Shown: positions 56,671 through 63,982 of the stretch, piece after piece
Position numbering within the stretch: position 1 is the first letter of the stretch
How the letters are laid out: each line of letters begins with the position of its first letter
DNA from: Exilispira sp964581895
GTDB lineage: Bacteria > Spirochaetota > JAAYUW01
DNA: 64,000 bases
Direction: 5' to 3'
NCBI GenBank assembly: GCA_964581895.1
Contig: CAZOPR010000003.1
Location: forward strand, 266,366-330,365
The notes under the pieces: generated by a model
Told to the model about the DNA's origin: nothing
Seen by the model: only the letters and a program-made list of their open reading frames with translations
The model's database searches: none
Program-made: the position numbers and the translations under genes

Positions 56671-56945
56671 ATTTGACCTCTTTATGTTAATTTTTTTTAA
56701 TTTTTAGTTTTTTATCGGTTTTTTATTATCTGAAAACTTTAATTTTTCAGATCATTTGCTTTTTAGCTTTTTTTTATTTGAATGATTTAATATTTTCATT
56801 TTGAAATTTTACAGTCTATTTTTTAATGGGTTACACTAAATTATTCTGTTTTAATAAAAAAATTGTCAATCTTCATTCAATATTTTAGTTTTTAGTTACA
56901 TTAAATTAAACTTTTTTAATAAAATGCTAAGTACTTTAATTAAAC

Positions 56946-57731
56946 CTAATTTGCAGAAATATAATGCCTTTTACTAAAATTAAATAAAAGATTGCTAAAG
57001 ACTTTTAATAAAACAAATAGCATAAGTTGAATAAGCAAATTATTTAAGTTCTTATTTTTGTTTAATAGAAAAAGAGAAGGGAAATAAGTAATATAATAAA
57101 ATGGGATTACGAATTTCAAAAGAAATAGTATATGTTTATTATAGAGAAAAAAAGGATAAAGAGCCAGCATTTGAATCATATAAATAATAATAGAAGGTGA
57201 TTGCCTGCTTCTTTTTATATAAAAAGAAAATGAACCAAGAATAATAGTGCAATCACCTAATATTGAAGTTCCAACTATTATTTCAAATAACAGGAAAAAC
57301 ATATTGACAAGATGTCCAGTAATACTTAGCATAATAATAGAATAAATAAGAATTCCGATTGAGAATACCAGATGAATTATTCTTGAGATATCTATGTTTT
57401 CAACAATCAATATATATAAAGGATTTACTGGATAAAAGTTATATCTATCCCAGTTGCCATCATTTAAAAACTTTGGTAGCTGGTAAATACCAGAATATAT
57501 CATCCAGTAAAACAATATTATTGTTTGAGAAAATCCATAATAAAAAAGCATTTCAAAGATATTCCAGGATGACTTTTTTGATATATTATTGTATAAGGTT
57601 AAGATAATTATTATATTGGTAAGCTGGAACAAAATATTTCCAATAAATGACAGGATATAGTTTATTTTACAAATTCTGAATCTCTTAAATGTTATTTTAA
57701 TATATGTAAAAATTATTTTAATAAGCTTCAT
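56946..57731 (-). CDS. ABC-2 type exporter permease (COG3694-like)
   Basis: The membrane protein has six predicted spans and resembles the COG3694 permease: YGFSQTIILFYWMIYSGIYQLPKFLNDGNWDRYNFYPVNPLY corresponds to the family's 'lI..G.LD..LlRPl.pl' block. The ATG at 57731 gives 261 residues with GGA overlapping the stop of the upstream permease; an earlier ATG at 57785 would lie inside that gene. It is the third gene of an ATPase-permease-permease exporter downstream of the peptide island, with very high Ile/Phe/Asn content typical of the island. Substrate unknown. Confidence 0.82.
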   Translation of the reverse strand: MKLIKIIFTYIKITFKRFRICKINYILSFIGNILFQLTNIIIILTLYNNISKKSSWNIFEMLFYYGFSQTIILFYWMIYSGIYQLPKFLNDGNWDRYNFYPVNPLYILIVENIDISRIIHLVFSIGILIYSIIMLSITGHLVNMFFLLFEIIVGTSILGDCTIILGSFSFYIKRSRQSPSIIIYMIQMLALYPFFLYNKHILFLLKFVIPFYYITYFPSLFLLNKNKNLNNLLIQLMLFVLLKVFSNLLFNFSKRHYISAN

Positions 57732-57735
57732 AGAA

Positions 57736-58521
57736 TTATCCAAATATAAGTATTTTTTTCTTAACAGCATTTGATACAACAGCAAATATAATATAAGTTA
57801 AGATTAATATGATAATTTGCGGAACTAAAATTGTTGATAAAAAAGCATAAACATTTGCACTATTATTTAAAAATAATTCTAAAATTGGTTTATAACCTAA
57901 ATACTTGAAAGGCAAAAGATTCGCAATAGTAAAAAACCATTTCGGAAACAAATCAAATGGTAAAAGCAACCCTGAAAAAATCATAAATATAAAATTATAT
58001 ATCTGAATAATTCCAGTATTGAAATATGATGAAAAACTCAGAAGAGAAAATATCATCAAAACAATATTGATAATAACAAAAATTATAGATAAATCCATGA
58101 TAAATAAAAATAGACCAAAATAATTAATAGAATTTTTATAAAGCATTATATAAAATAAAATAAAAGGAATTACTTTAATAAGATTAAAAAGAAAATCTGA
58201 TAGTAGATTTAACATGTAATAAGTTTGAATATCTATAGGTTTTGAAAGAACAAACAAAATTTTTCCTCGCTGGTAATCATTTTCAATACCTTTATATACA
58301 TCTGAAAATGTTACTTCTTTTATAATAATTACAGATAAAACATAAGCTAAAATCTTATTATTTATAATGACCGAATAATTTCCAATAATTTTAAGAATAC
58401 TAAATTGTATAAAACCAAAAACAATATTATTAATAAGAAGCATTAAATATTCGATGATAAAATAAAATGACTCCTTAAATCTAATGTATATAATATTGAA
58501 ATAGTTAAGAATTCGTCTCAC
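57736..58521 (-). CDS. ABC-2 type exporter permease (COG4587-like)
   Basis: The 261-residue protein has six predicted spans. The segment GIENDYQRGKILFVLSKPIDIQTYYM corresponds to the cytoplasmic loop of COG4587-type permeases (G.I...L.RPv). The start is GTG with AAAGGAAA upstream and overlaps the ATPase gene by 17 bases; it ends five bases before the start of its partner permease. The two permeases and ATPase form one transport complex, probably exporting a peptide or lipophilic compound. Confidence 0.82.
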   Translation of the reverse strand: MRRILNYFNIIYIRFKESFYFIIEYLMLLINNIVFGFIQFSILKIIGNYSVIINNKILAYVLSVIIIKEVTFSDVYKGIENDYQRGKILFVLSKPIDIQTYYMLNLLSDFLFNLIKVIPFILFYIMLYKNSINYFGLFLFIMDLSIIFVIINIVLMIFSLLSFSSYFNTGIIQIYNFIFMIFSGLLLPFDLFPKWFFTIANLLPFKYLGYKPILELFLNNSANVYAFLSTILVPQIIILILTYIIFAVVSNAVKKKILIFG

Positions 58522-59476
58522 TAAAATTTCCTTTAATGATTGAAATAAATATATCTTCTAAATTAATATTGTTATTATTTTTAATTTCGGAAATTTTAAA
58601 GTTAGTAGAAAGATATTTTAATAAACTTTGATAATTTTCAAAATTGTTTGTACTTATTGTAATATTATTTTCATCCATTAAAACTTCATTTGTTTTGACA
58701 AAATCAGAAAATGTTTTTGAAATTTCTGGAATTCTATTACCAATTTCGTTTTCTATTTCGAAGGTGTAATTATATTTTTTAAATAATTTTTTTGCTATTG
58801 AATCGGTATTTCCATCATAAATTATTTTCCCTTTATCAATAACAATAATTCTTGTATTGACCTTTTCAACCCAAAAAAGGTCATGAGTTGTAATAAAGAA
58901 GGCTTTTTTATATTCAATATTCATTTCTTTGATGTAATCTCTAATCATATTTTTTGATTCTATATCCAATCCTATTGTAGGCTCATCCATCGCAATAAAA
59001 TCAGGGTCATGAATAAATCCTGCTACTATTTCACATCTCGTTCTTTGTCCATGCGATAATGTTTTTGGTGAACGAGATAAAAATGGTTCTATTCCCATTT
59101 TTTTTGAATATTTTTCAATATTATTTTTTATTTCTTTATTGCTTAATCCATAATAATTGCCTAATAATTTAAATGAATCCATAATAGGTAAATCCCATAT
59201 CAATTGTGTTTTATTTCCTATGACTATTCCGGTATTTTTTAATATATTTTTTCTTTCTTTTTTATTGTTGATATTCATCCCGAAGATGCTTATTTTACCT
59301 GAATCTATTGTTAAAACTCCAAGTATACATTTTATAGTTGTTGTTTTCCCTGCTCCATTTGGGCCAAGATAAAAAAGAATATCATTTTGATCCATGTTAA
59401 AACTAATATTGTCAACAGCAACAATTTTGTCTTTTCTTGTTTTATATGTTTTAGTAACATTTTGTATGATTAGCAT
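58505..59476 (-). CDS. ABC transporter ATPase (COG4586-like)
   Basis: This ATPase powers the two permeases that follow. Walker A GPNGAGKTTTIKC, Q-loop region IGNKTQLIWDLPIMDSFKLL, signature LSHGQRTRCEIV, Walker B DFIAMDEPTIGLD and H-loop ITTHD are all present. The insertion QLIWDLP after the Q-loop is typical of the COG4586 subgroup. The ATG at 59476 is preferred because AAAGG is six to seven bases before it; GTG and ATG codons 2-3 codons upstream are alternatives. There is no C39 peptidase domain, so the exporter does not cleave GG leaders by itself. Confidence 0.92.
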   Translation of the reverse strand: MLIIQNVTKTYKTRKDKIVAVDNISFNMDQNDILFYLGPNGAGKTTTIKCILGVLTIDSGKISIFGMNINNKKERKNILKNTGIVIGNKTQLIWDLPIMDSFKLLGNYYGLSNKEIKNNIEKYSKKMGIEPFLSRSPKTLSHGQRTRCEIVAGFIHDPDFIAMDEPTIGLDIESKNMIRDYIKEMNIEYKKAFFITTHDLFWVEKVNTRIIVIDKGKIIYDGNTDSIAKKLFKKYNYTFEIENEIGNRIPEISKTFSDFVKTNEVLMDENNITISTNNFENYQSLLKYLSTNFKISEIKNNNNINLEDIFISIIKGNFSETNS

Positions 59477-59602
59477 TTTCATCACCTTTAATTAGATTTT
59501 TATAATAATTAACTATTAAAGTATATTTATCAGGATTGTTATATAATTCAATTATAATTTTATAAGTATTTTCTATAATGTATTATTAATTGTGTCAAAG
59601 CC

Positions 59603-59656
59603 TTGAAGGGTTATAGTTTATGGTTTAAAAATAATTAGTATAAGAAAACCCTTCAA
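59603..59656. terminator. Inverted repeat upstream of the exporter operon
   Basis: TTGAAGGGTT (59603-59612) and AACCCTTCAA (59647-59656) are a perfect 10-bp inverted repeat with a 34-base AT-rich loop. It lies in the 276-base gap between the CPBP gene and the ABC operon. The large loop makes a simple terminator less certain; an operator for the exporter operon is an alternative. Nothing else is recognisable in this gap. Confidence 0.55.
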
Positions 59657-59761
59657 ACAATAAGATTAAAAATTTATAAGTTAATTTTAGAAAAATATTT
59701 AAGAATTTTCAATGGGATAATTAAAATTACGCTGATAATTACCATAATTAAATTTATGATA

Positions 59762-60712
59762 TTAATTTAAATAAAAATCTTTGTTTAATTTTTTAATTTT
59801 AAAAATATAAAAAGCCAACAATAATAATATAGCTGATAATGTAATAAAAAATAAAATAAAAATGTTTGTTTTATATAGTTTAATAAAAATATACTCAGGA
59901 AAAATAATACTAAAAAGCTCAGAAAATAGATTTATTAAATAATGAATAATTATATTATATCTAATATTTTTATACTTTATATAGATTGGTCCCAAGATAG
60001 TATAACATATTATAAAAGCAAAAATCATTGTTGCTATTCCTCTACTTAAATGTAAAATGGAAAAACTTAATGAATTTAATAATATTGACTTATTATAACC
60101 TTCAAAATCAAAAAACTTAAAATACTTATATCTAAAAATATATTCTTCAAATCCATAAATTATAAAATATATTAGCATACTAAATATTAATCATATAAAA
60201 CCTAATTTTAATTGCAAAAAAGTTCCAAAAATTGGTAAATTTTTATTTATTTTAAAAATTCCTTCATTTATAGCTTCTTTTATAAATTCTTTCTGAGTAT
60301 TAGAACTTAATTCTATAGCAATTCTATTTTCCAAGATTTGCATAAAAAATGATGTTACATATACTAAAATAACAAACATTAATATATATGAAATAAAATG
60401 AAAATTTATTTTTTTAACTTTTTGTGATATATTATTTCTATCTTCTATATTAACTTTCAATGTTTTATCTTTAATTTTTGAAAAAAAATAAAAAAATATA
60501 GAAAAAAGGACTAAAAAAATAATTATAAATATTATTAGTATAAATTCTTCCAGAATCATTTGATTTACTTTATTTCTAAAATTGATAAATGAAGATAATT
60601 TGTTAAGTATATCAAAATAAAAAAATGACTTTGAATAAATATAAATCAGAAAATTCATAATTATTATTATAAAAATAAAAATAATATACATTAAATTAGT
60701 TTTTTCTTTCAT
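59762..60712 (-). pseudogene. CPBP (CAAX/Abi) membrane protease interrupted by one TGA
   Basis: Two open stretches, 60712-60191 and 60178-59762, lie in the same frame with only TGA (60193-60191) and four sense codons between them. Read through, they give a 316-residue membrane protein: N-terminal spans, then the full CPBP glutamic-protease set GFEEYIFRYKY (EExxxR), FSILHL (FxxxH) and HYLINL (HxxxN). AGGAGA precedes the ATG. CPBP proteins near bacteriocin genes often give immunity or process peptides. The stop falls just before the catalytic span, so the gene is dead unless read through. TGA serves as a normal stop elsewhere here, which argues against recoding. Confidence 0.8.
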
Positions 60713-60732
60713 TTTAATTTCTCCTAATAAAT

Positions 60733-60759
60733 AATGGGGTTAACATAGTTAACCTCATT
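60733..60759. terminator. Hairpin between peptide gene 1 and the CPBP gene
   Basis: AATGGGGTTAAC (60733-60744) and GTTAACCTCATT (60748-60759) form a 12-bp stem with one mismatch or wobble and a 3-base loop, 11 bases after the stop of the 113-residue peptide gene. The following T content on the minus strand is modest (ATTTATT). It probably limits read-through from the peptide gene into the CPBP gene. Confidence 0.65.
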
Positions 60760-60769
60760 ATAATTAACT

Positions 60770-61111
60770 TTATAGTTTATGTAATGATAGCATAACTTTA
60801 TTAACTATATTCTGGTTAAATCCTAAACTAATCAAAGTACCTTCAATCCCCACTTCAGTACCACTTACAGTTGCAGATAATGTTAGAGTTTCAACAGTTA
60901 CAGTAATTATACCATCAGAGTCAATACTTACAGTAATTTTAGCTACAAGAAGGCAACCTACATATAATCCTCCTGATAACTCTATAAATTTTATCCACCC
61001 TAATTCTCTCATTTCTCTTAGAGTTAAAGGTGATGCTCCATCTGAAGCTGATGTTATAACATTTCCTTCTATTCCCATCAACTCCTCTTCACTAAGTGTT
61101 GTCAACTCCAT
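60770..61111 (-). CDS. Putative leader-peptide precursor (bacteriocin/RiPP-like), copy 1
   Basis: The 113-residue product starts MELTTLSEEELMGIEGN, which resembles leader peptides of the double-glycine type (LSxEELxxIxG), followed by a Ser/Thr/Val/Ile-rich, nearly uncharged core with one Cys (YVGCLLVAKITVSID) and no known domain. GAGGA lies ten bases before the ATG. The upstream 60 bases continue the same frame without a start and would encode KYYVLLFAIPALAS, a signal-peptide-like stretch; dropping the T after an upstream ATG would fuse it. The 97-bp leader segment is nearly identical to that at 63786-63883. A toxin, signal or RiPP role is inferred from this context only. Confidence 0.6.
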   Translation of the reverse strand: MELTTLSEEELMGIEGNVITSASDGASPLTLREMRELGWIKFIELSGGLYVGCLLVAKITVSIDSDGIITVTVETLTLSATVSGTEVGIEGTLISLGFNQNIVNKVMLSLHKL

Positions 61112-61171
61112 AAATTGCTGATCCTCGCTTGCTACCGCTAGTGAATTTTCATTTTCTAGTGTTGAAGCAAG
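61074..61171 (-). repeat. Leader-coding direct repeat, copy 1
   Basis: About 97 bases match 63786-63883 with about 13 substitutions and no indels by my hand count. The shared segment runs from CTTGC(T/A)TCAACAC through the ribosome-binding GCGAGGATCAGCA to GAAGAGGAGTTGATGG, where similarity stops abruptly at the leader/core border. Absence of indels over the part upstream of the ATG suggests that it was also translated at some time. Confidence 0.85.
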
Positions 61172-61244
61172 TGCAGGTATAGCAAATAATAAAACATAAT
61201 ATTTACATTTTGAAAATTAACAAATTACTTTCTTATCAATTAAA

Positions 61245-62261
61245 TTAATTATGCAAAACATATTCATCTATTTCTTTTAAGAAATCTATAAATTTTATTT
61301 TAAAACAATTTATAAATATTTCATCTTTTGTATTATAATATTCATTGTATAGGTACTTTAAATATTGATAGAATTTTTCAGTCCCTCTTGTATAATGTAA
61401 ATATGCATTAAAAAAAACAATATATTTCGCTTGTTTTGATAATTCAAAAATATATTCATCATTTCCCTTAAAATAATTTTCATTTATAATATTCTGATAT
61501 TTGAAAAAAATATAATTTTTGTTGAAAAATAATTTATCTTTATATAGATTAAGCATTATTTTTGCATCTTCATCATTAAGTATCATTTTATCATTTTTCA
61601 AAAATTCATTAAATTTATCTATATATTCGTAATAAGTTATTGTATCAAAATATGTACCAAAATAAATTGTAATTCCTTCATTGAGATAATATTGAAAAAC
61701 ATAATCATTGAATATTTCTTGATAACTATCAATATGCCTATAATAATAATTAGTTCTTATAAGATGGTGACTATATTCAATTATTAAATAAAAATATTTT
61801 AATATATTATAATCATAATTTTTAATTATAATAACAGGTATATAATATCTATAATCATGACTATAATAATATGCAGGTATATTTTTATCTTTTTCATCAT
61901 TTTTAATTATATCTGCTATAACAGTATTGTAATCTTTAAACTCTTTTTTTATTTTCTCTTTACTAATTTTTTCTTTCTCCCATTCCTTAAAAGAATTAGC
62001 ACATAGGATAATTATCATTGGTTCAAGTTCAATTCTTTTTGTCGTAAGACCAGTATTAACATAAAACTGGTTAACTTTATCATCATAATTTTCAATAAAA
62101 TCTTTTATTTCATTTTTATCTATAGATTTATTATAGCATATTATATTCGACTTATTTACTATATAATTAAAATTGCTTTCATTTATATTGCTTTGATCTT
62201 GGTAAGAATAAAAAATCAAAAAGAAAAGCAAAATAAGTAAAATAAAATATTTGGTTTTCAT
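61245..62261 (-). CDS. Exported MA-family gluzincin-like protein lacking the first His
   Basis: The 338-residue protein has a signal peptide (TKYFILLILLFFLIFYSY, about 3-20) and then the layout of MA-like zinc peptidases: an N-terminal domain, a helix LIIEYSHHLIRTNYYY in the place of HExxH and LNEGITIYFG, which matches the downstream zinc Glu motif. The first zinc His is replaced by Ile (IEYSH), so classical zinc binding is broken while the Glu and second His remain. It has very high Tyr/Asn/Ile/Lys content. It precedes peptide gene 1 by about 130 bases; a role as immunity, receptor or pseudoenzyme for that peptide is conjecture. Confidence 0.65.
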   Translation of the reverse strand: MKTKYFILLILLFFLIFYSYQDQSNINESNFNYIVNKSNIICYNKSIDKNEIKDFIENYDDKVNQFYVNTGLTTKRIELEPMIIILCANSFKEWEKEKISKEKIKKEFKDYNTVIADIIKNDEKDKNIPAYYYSHDYRYYIPVIIIKNYDYNILKYFYLIIEYSHHLIRTNYYYRHIDSYQEIFNDYVFQYYLNEGITIYFGTYFDTITYYEYIDKFNEFLKNDKMILNDEDAKIMLNLYKDKLFFNKNYIFFKYQNIINENYFKGNDEYIFELSKQAKYIVFFNAYLHYTRGTEKFYQYLKYLYNEYYNTKDEIFINCFKIKFIDFLKEIDEYVLHN

Positions 62262-62280
62262 AATGATTACCTTAGGAAAA

Positions 62281-62318
62281 AAGCCTATTTAAAACCTTAA
62301 TTAATCTTAAATAGGCTT
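62281..62318 (-). terminator. Rho-independent terminator after the first pseudo-peptidase gene
   Basis: AAGCCTATTTAA (62281-62292) and TTAAATAGGCTT (62307-62318) form a perfect 12-bp stem. On the minus strand it is followed by TTTTTT, a good intrinsic terminator. It separates the 336-residue gene from the 338-residue gene, which has its own AAGG ribosome-binding site 12 bases upstream of its ATG. Confidence 0.85.
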
Positions 62319-62464
62319 AAATGTATCATATTTAAAATTAATTTATAAAATTTTATTAATATTAATCAAATTGATTTCTTTTACAATTATATTTCACAAT
62401 TTAAATTAAAAAAATTAAAATAAATTGGATATGTTTATCTTAAAAAAATATTAATATTCAAATA

Positions 62465-63475
62465 CTATTTTTTTACACTTTCAGTCCACAAATTATAAAA
62501 TGTGTTTTCATCAACACCAAAAACATTTTGAGTTATTTCGTTAACAGATGAATAATTACCAAAATATAAAAAATTAATAAATTTATTTAATTTATCAATA
62601 CCAAATTTTTCTGCAATAAATATTGGGAAATATGTATAATATACAATCAATGATTTAAATGAAAGATCACCATAAAAAAATTGCTTTAATTCTCCTATTT
62701 CTTCCTTTTTATAATAAGTATTTAAAAATTGTTTATAATAACCAACTATATGAGAAGGATCGAAAATAAATCCTTTATTTAATATTTTATCTGGTTCTTT
62801 TATTAATTTTGATTTAAAAAATGTATTGAAATAGTAAAAATAAAAAGATGTAATTGACTCATCAAATAATTTTATTTTAGACAATTCATTATTAAATTTT
62901 GATTTTAATATATAATCAGAATAAGATTCACTAAAATTTTTTAAAAGATTTTTAGATATAATATAATGATTGTATTCAGAAAGTGCTAAAAAACATAGAT
63001 TAGTTGAAATTTCATTTAAATCATTTAATTCATTTAGATAACCTAATCGAATAATTATAACATCACGAATGCTCTGAAAAATACCATTAAAATATGAATC
63101 TTCAGTTTTACCAAGATTATAAATAACATTTTCTGATAATATTGGTAATTTATTTCCTCTTTTATTTTGTATTTTTTTTAAAGTATTATTTTTTAATTTT
63201 ATTAATTCATCGAAGCTTTCATTTAATACTATTATAACAAGGTCTTCTTTTAAAACAGTTTTTGTGCATGAGTCATTATCAAAAAGAGATTTATCTATTA
63301 TTTTATCATAATAATTAATAAAATTGGAAATAACTTCTTTTTTAATATCTGCATTATAAACAATAATATTGTTTCCTTTATTAAAAATACTAAATTTAAT
63401 TTCTTTATTTTGAGCATCACAAGGAATATACAATAAGCAAAGTATTAATAATATAATGAATAAAGACTTTTTCAA
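62465..63475 (-). CDS. Exported MA-family gluzincin-like protein, paralogue
   Basis: This 336-residue paralogue of the gene at 61245 starts at TTG with GGAGGG six bases upstream. A signal peptide (KSLFIILLILCLLYIPCDAQ) leads to the same layout: FLALSEYNHYIISKNLL in the HExxH place (Ser replaces the first His; Glu and the second His remain), FDESITSFYFYYF in the place of the downstream Glu motif, and a C-terminal FIAEKFGIDKLNKFINFLYFG...FGVDENTFYNLW that is typical of MA-like peptidases. The retained C-terminal domain with a lost zinc His suggests a binding rather than a catalytic role. Confidence 0.65.
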   Translation of the reverse strand: MKKSLFIILLILCLLYIPCDAQNKEIKFSIFNKGNNIIVYNADIKKEVISNFINYYDKIIDKSLFDNDSCTKTVLKEDLVIIVLNESFDELIKLKNNTLKKIQNKRGNKLPILSENVIYNLGKTEDSYFNGIFQSIRDVIIIRLGYLNELNDLNEISTNLCFLALSEYNHYIISKNLLKNFSESYSDYILKSKFNNELSKIKLFDESITSFYFYYFNTFFKSKLIKEPDKILNKGFIFDPSHIVGYYKQFLNTYYKKEEIGELKQFFYGDLSFKSLIVYYTYFPIFIAEKFGIDKLNKFINFLYFGNYSSVNEITQNVFGVDENTFYNLWTESVKK

Positions 63476-63532
63476 TTTTTTCCCTCCATATATTTAAATT
63501 TTTATCAAATAATTTGGATAAAGATATAAAAA

Positions 63533-63560
63533 TTTAAGGGTTACATTAGTAACCCTTAAA
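63533..63560 (-). terminator. Rho-independent terminator after peptide gene 2
   Basis: TTTAAGGGTTAC (63533-63544) and GTAACCCTTAAA (63549-63560) form a perfect 12-bp stem with a 4-base loop, starting eight bases after the stop of the Ser-rich frame. On the minus strand a TTTTT run follows the stem. It closes the peptide transcript exactly after the Ser-rich frame, which supports that frame as the true 3' end. Confidence 0.88.
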
Positions 63561-63567
63561 TATCTTT

Positions 63568-63780
63568 TTAATGAGGTTTGCTTGCGCCACAATCATTTGA
63601 TGAACTTGAAGAATTTGACGAACTTGTTTGCATGGATGTATTACAATCATTAGAGCTATTATTACTAGAACTGCTACTTGATGAATGCATAAGTGGTTCA
63701 AGTGTAAGACCTATAAAATCACTTGTGCTAATATGGATAATAAGCCATATTATCTGTAATATTATCTTTATATCCCCCAT
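63568..63780 (-). CDS. Ser/Asn-rich putative core region of leader peptide 2 (out of frame)
   Basis: This 70-codon frame encodes a hydrophobic start (IKIILQIIWLIIHIS) and then LEPLMHSSSSSSSNNSSNDC and a second NDC repeat ending GASKPH. The Ser codons are mixed (TCA, AGT, AGC, TCT, TCC, TCG), so selection acts on the amino acid, not on a DNA repeat; this is good evidence that the frame is real. Its ATG overlaps the leader gene in another frame. Losing one G from the five-G run near 63774-63778 would fuse it to the leader at METNG. Ser/Cys-rich cores fit RiPP substrates, but no modifying enzyme is visible. Confidence 0.5.
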   Translation of the reverse strand: MGDIKIILQIIWLIIHISTSDFIGLTLEPLMHSSSSSSSNNSSNDCNTSMQTSSSNSSSSSNDCGASKPH

Positions 63781-63823
63781 TAGTCTCCATCAACTCCTCT
63801 TCACTAAGTGTTGTTAACCCCAT
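63728..63823 (-). CDS. GG-type leader peptide, copy 2
   Basis: The frame encodes MGLTTLSEEELMETNGG followed by 14 residues (YKDNITDNMAYYPY) and TAG: 31 residues with a textbook double-Gly end. GAGGA lies ten bases upstream. Either this short product is the actual peptide, or a one-base slip in GGGGG moves translation into the Ser-rich frame. Upstream, an ATG at about 63942 opens a hydrophobic stretch that reaches an in-frame TAA directly before the conserved segment TLLASTPENEN, so a longer N-terminal signal version is also broken. Confidence 0.55.
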   Translation of the reverse strand: MGLTTLSEEELMETNGGYKDNITDNMAYYPY

Positions 63824-63883
63824 AAACTGCTGATCCTCGCTCGTAGGAGCTGGTGCATTTTCATTTTCTGGTGTTGATGCAAG
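63786..63883 (-). repeat. Leader-coding direct repeat, copy 2
   Basis: This is the partner of 61074-61171: the same segment from CTTGCATCAACAC to the leader end, ungapped. The encoded peptide upstream of the leader ATG is LASTPENENAPAPTSEDQQF versus LASTLENENSLAVASEDQQF in copy 1. The two copies lie 2.7 kb apart, each downstream of an exported pseudo-peptidase gene (the upstream one only a fragment at the window edge). Confidence 0.85.
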
Positions 63884-63982
63884 TAATGTTTAAGTAAACT
63901 TATATAATAAAAATATTAATAAATAATTGATAATTTTTGCAACTACCATTATTTAGTTAAATTAACCAAATCAATTTTAAAT

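Noticed and set aside
56728..56752. Inverted repeat ATCTGAAAA...TTTTCAGAT in the 276-base gap after the exporter genes
   Set aside because: Nine-base AT-rich stem without a following T-run on the minus strand; could arise by chance, so not called a terminator. Nothing else is visible in this gap.
60191..60193. Alternative genetic code with UGA as a sense codon
   Set aside because: UGA ends intact genes elsewhere (for example the chemoreceptor at 26424), and known Trp sites use TGG.
63578..63817. Plus-strand Leu/Glu-rich frame at the right end
   Set aside because: It is the complement of the Ser-rich coding region (Ser codons read as Leu/Glu codons); the minus strand has the leader, the ribosome-binding site and the terminator.
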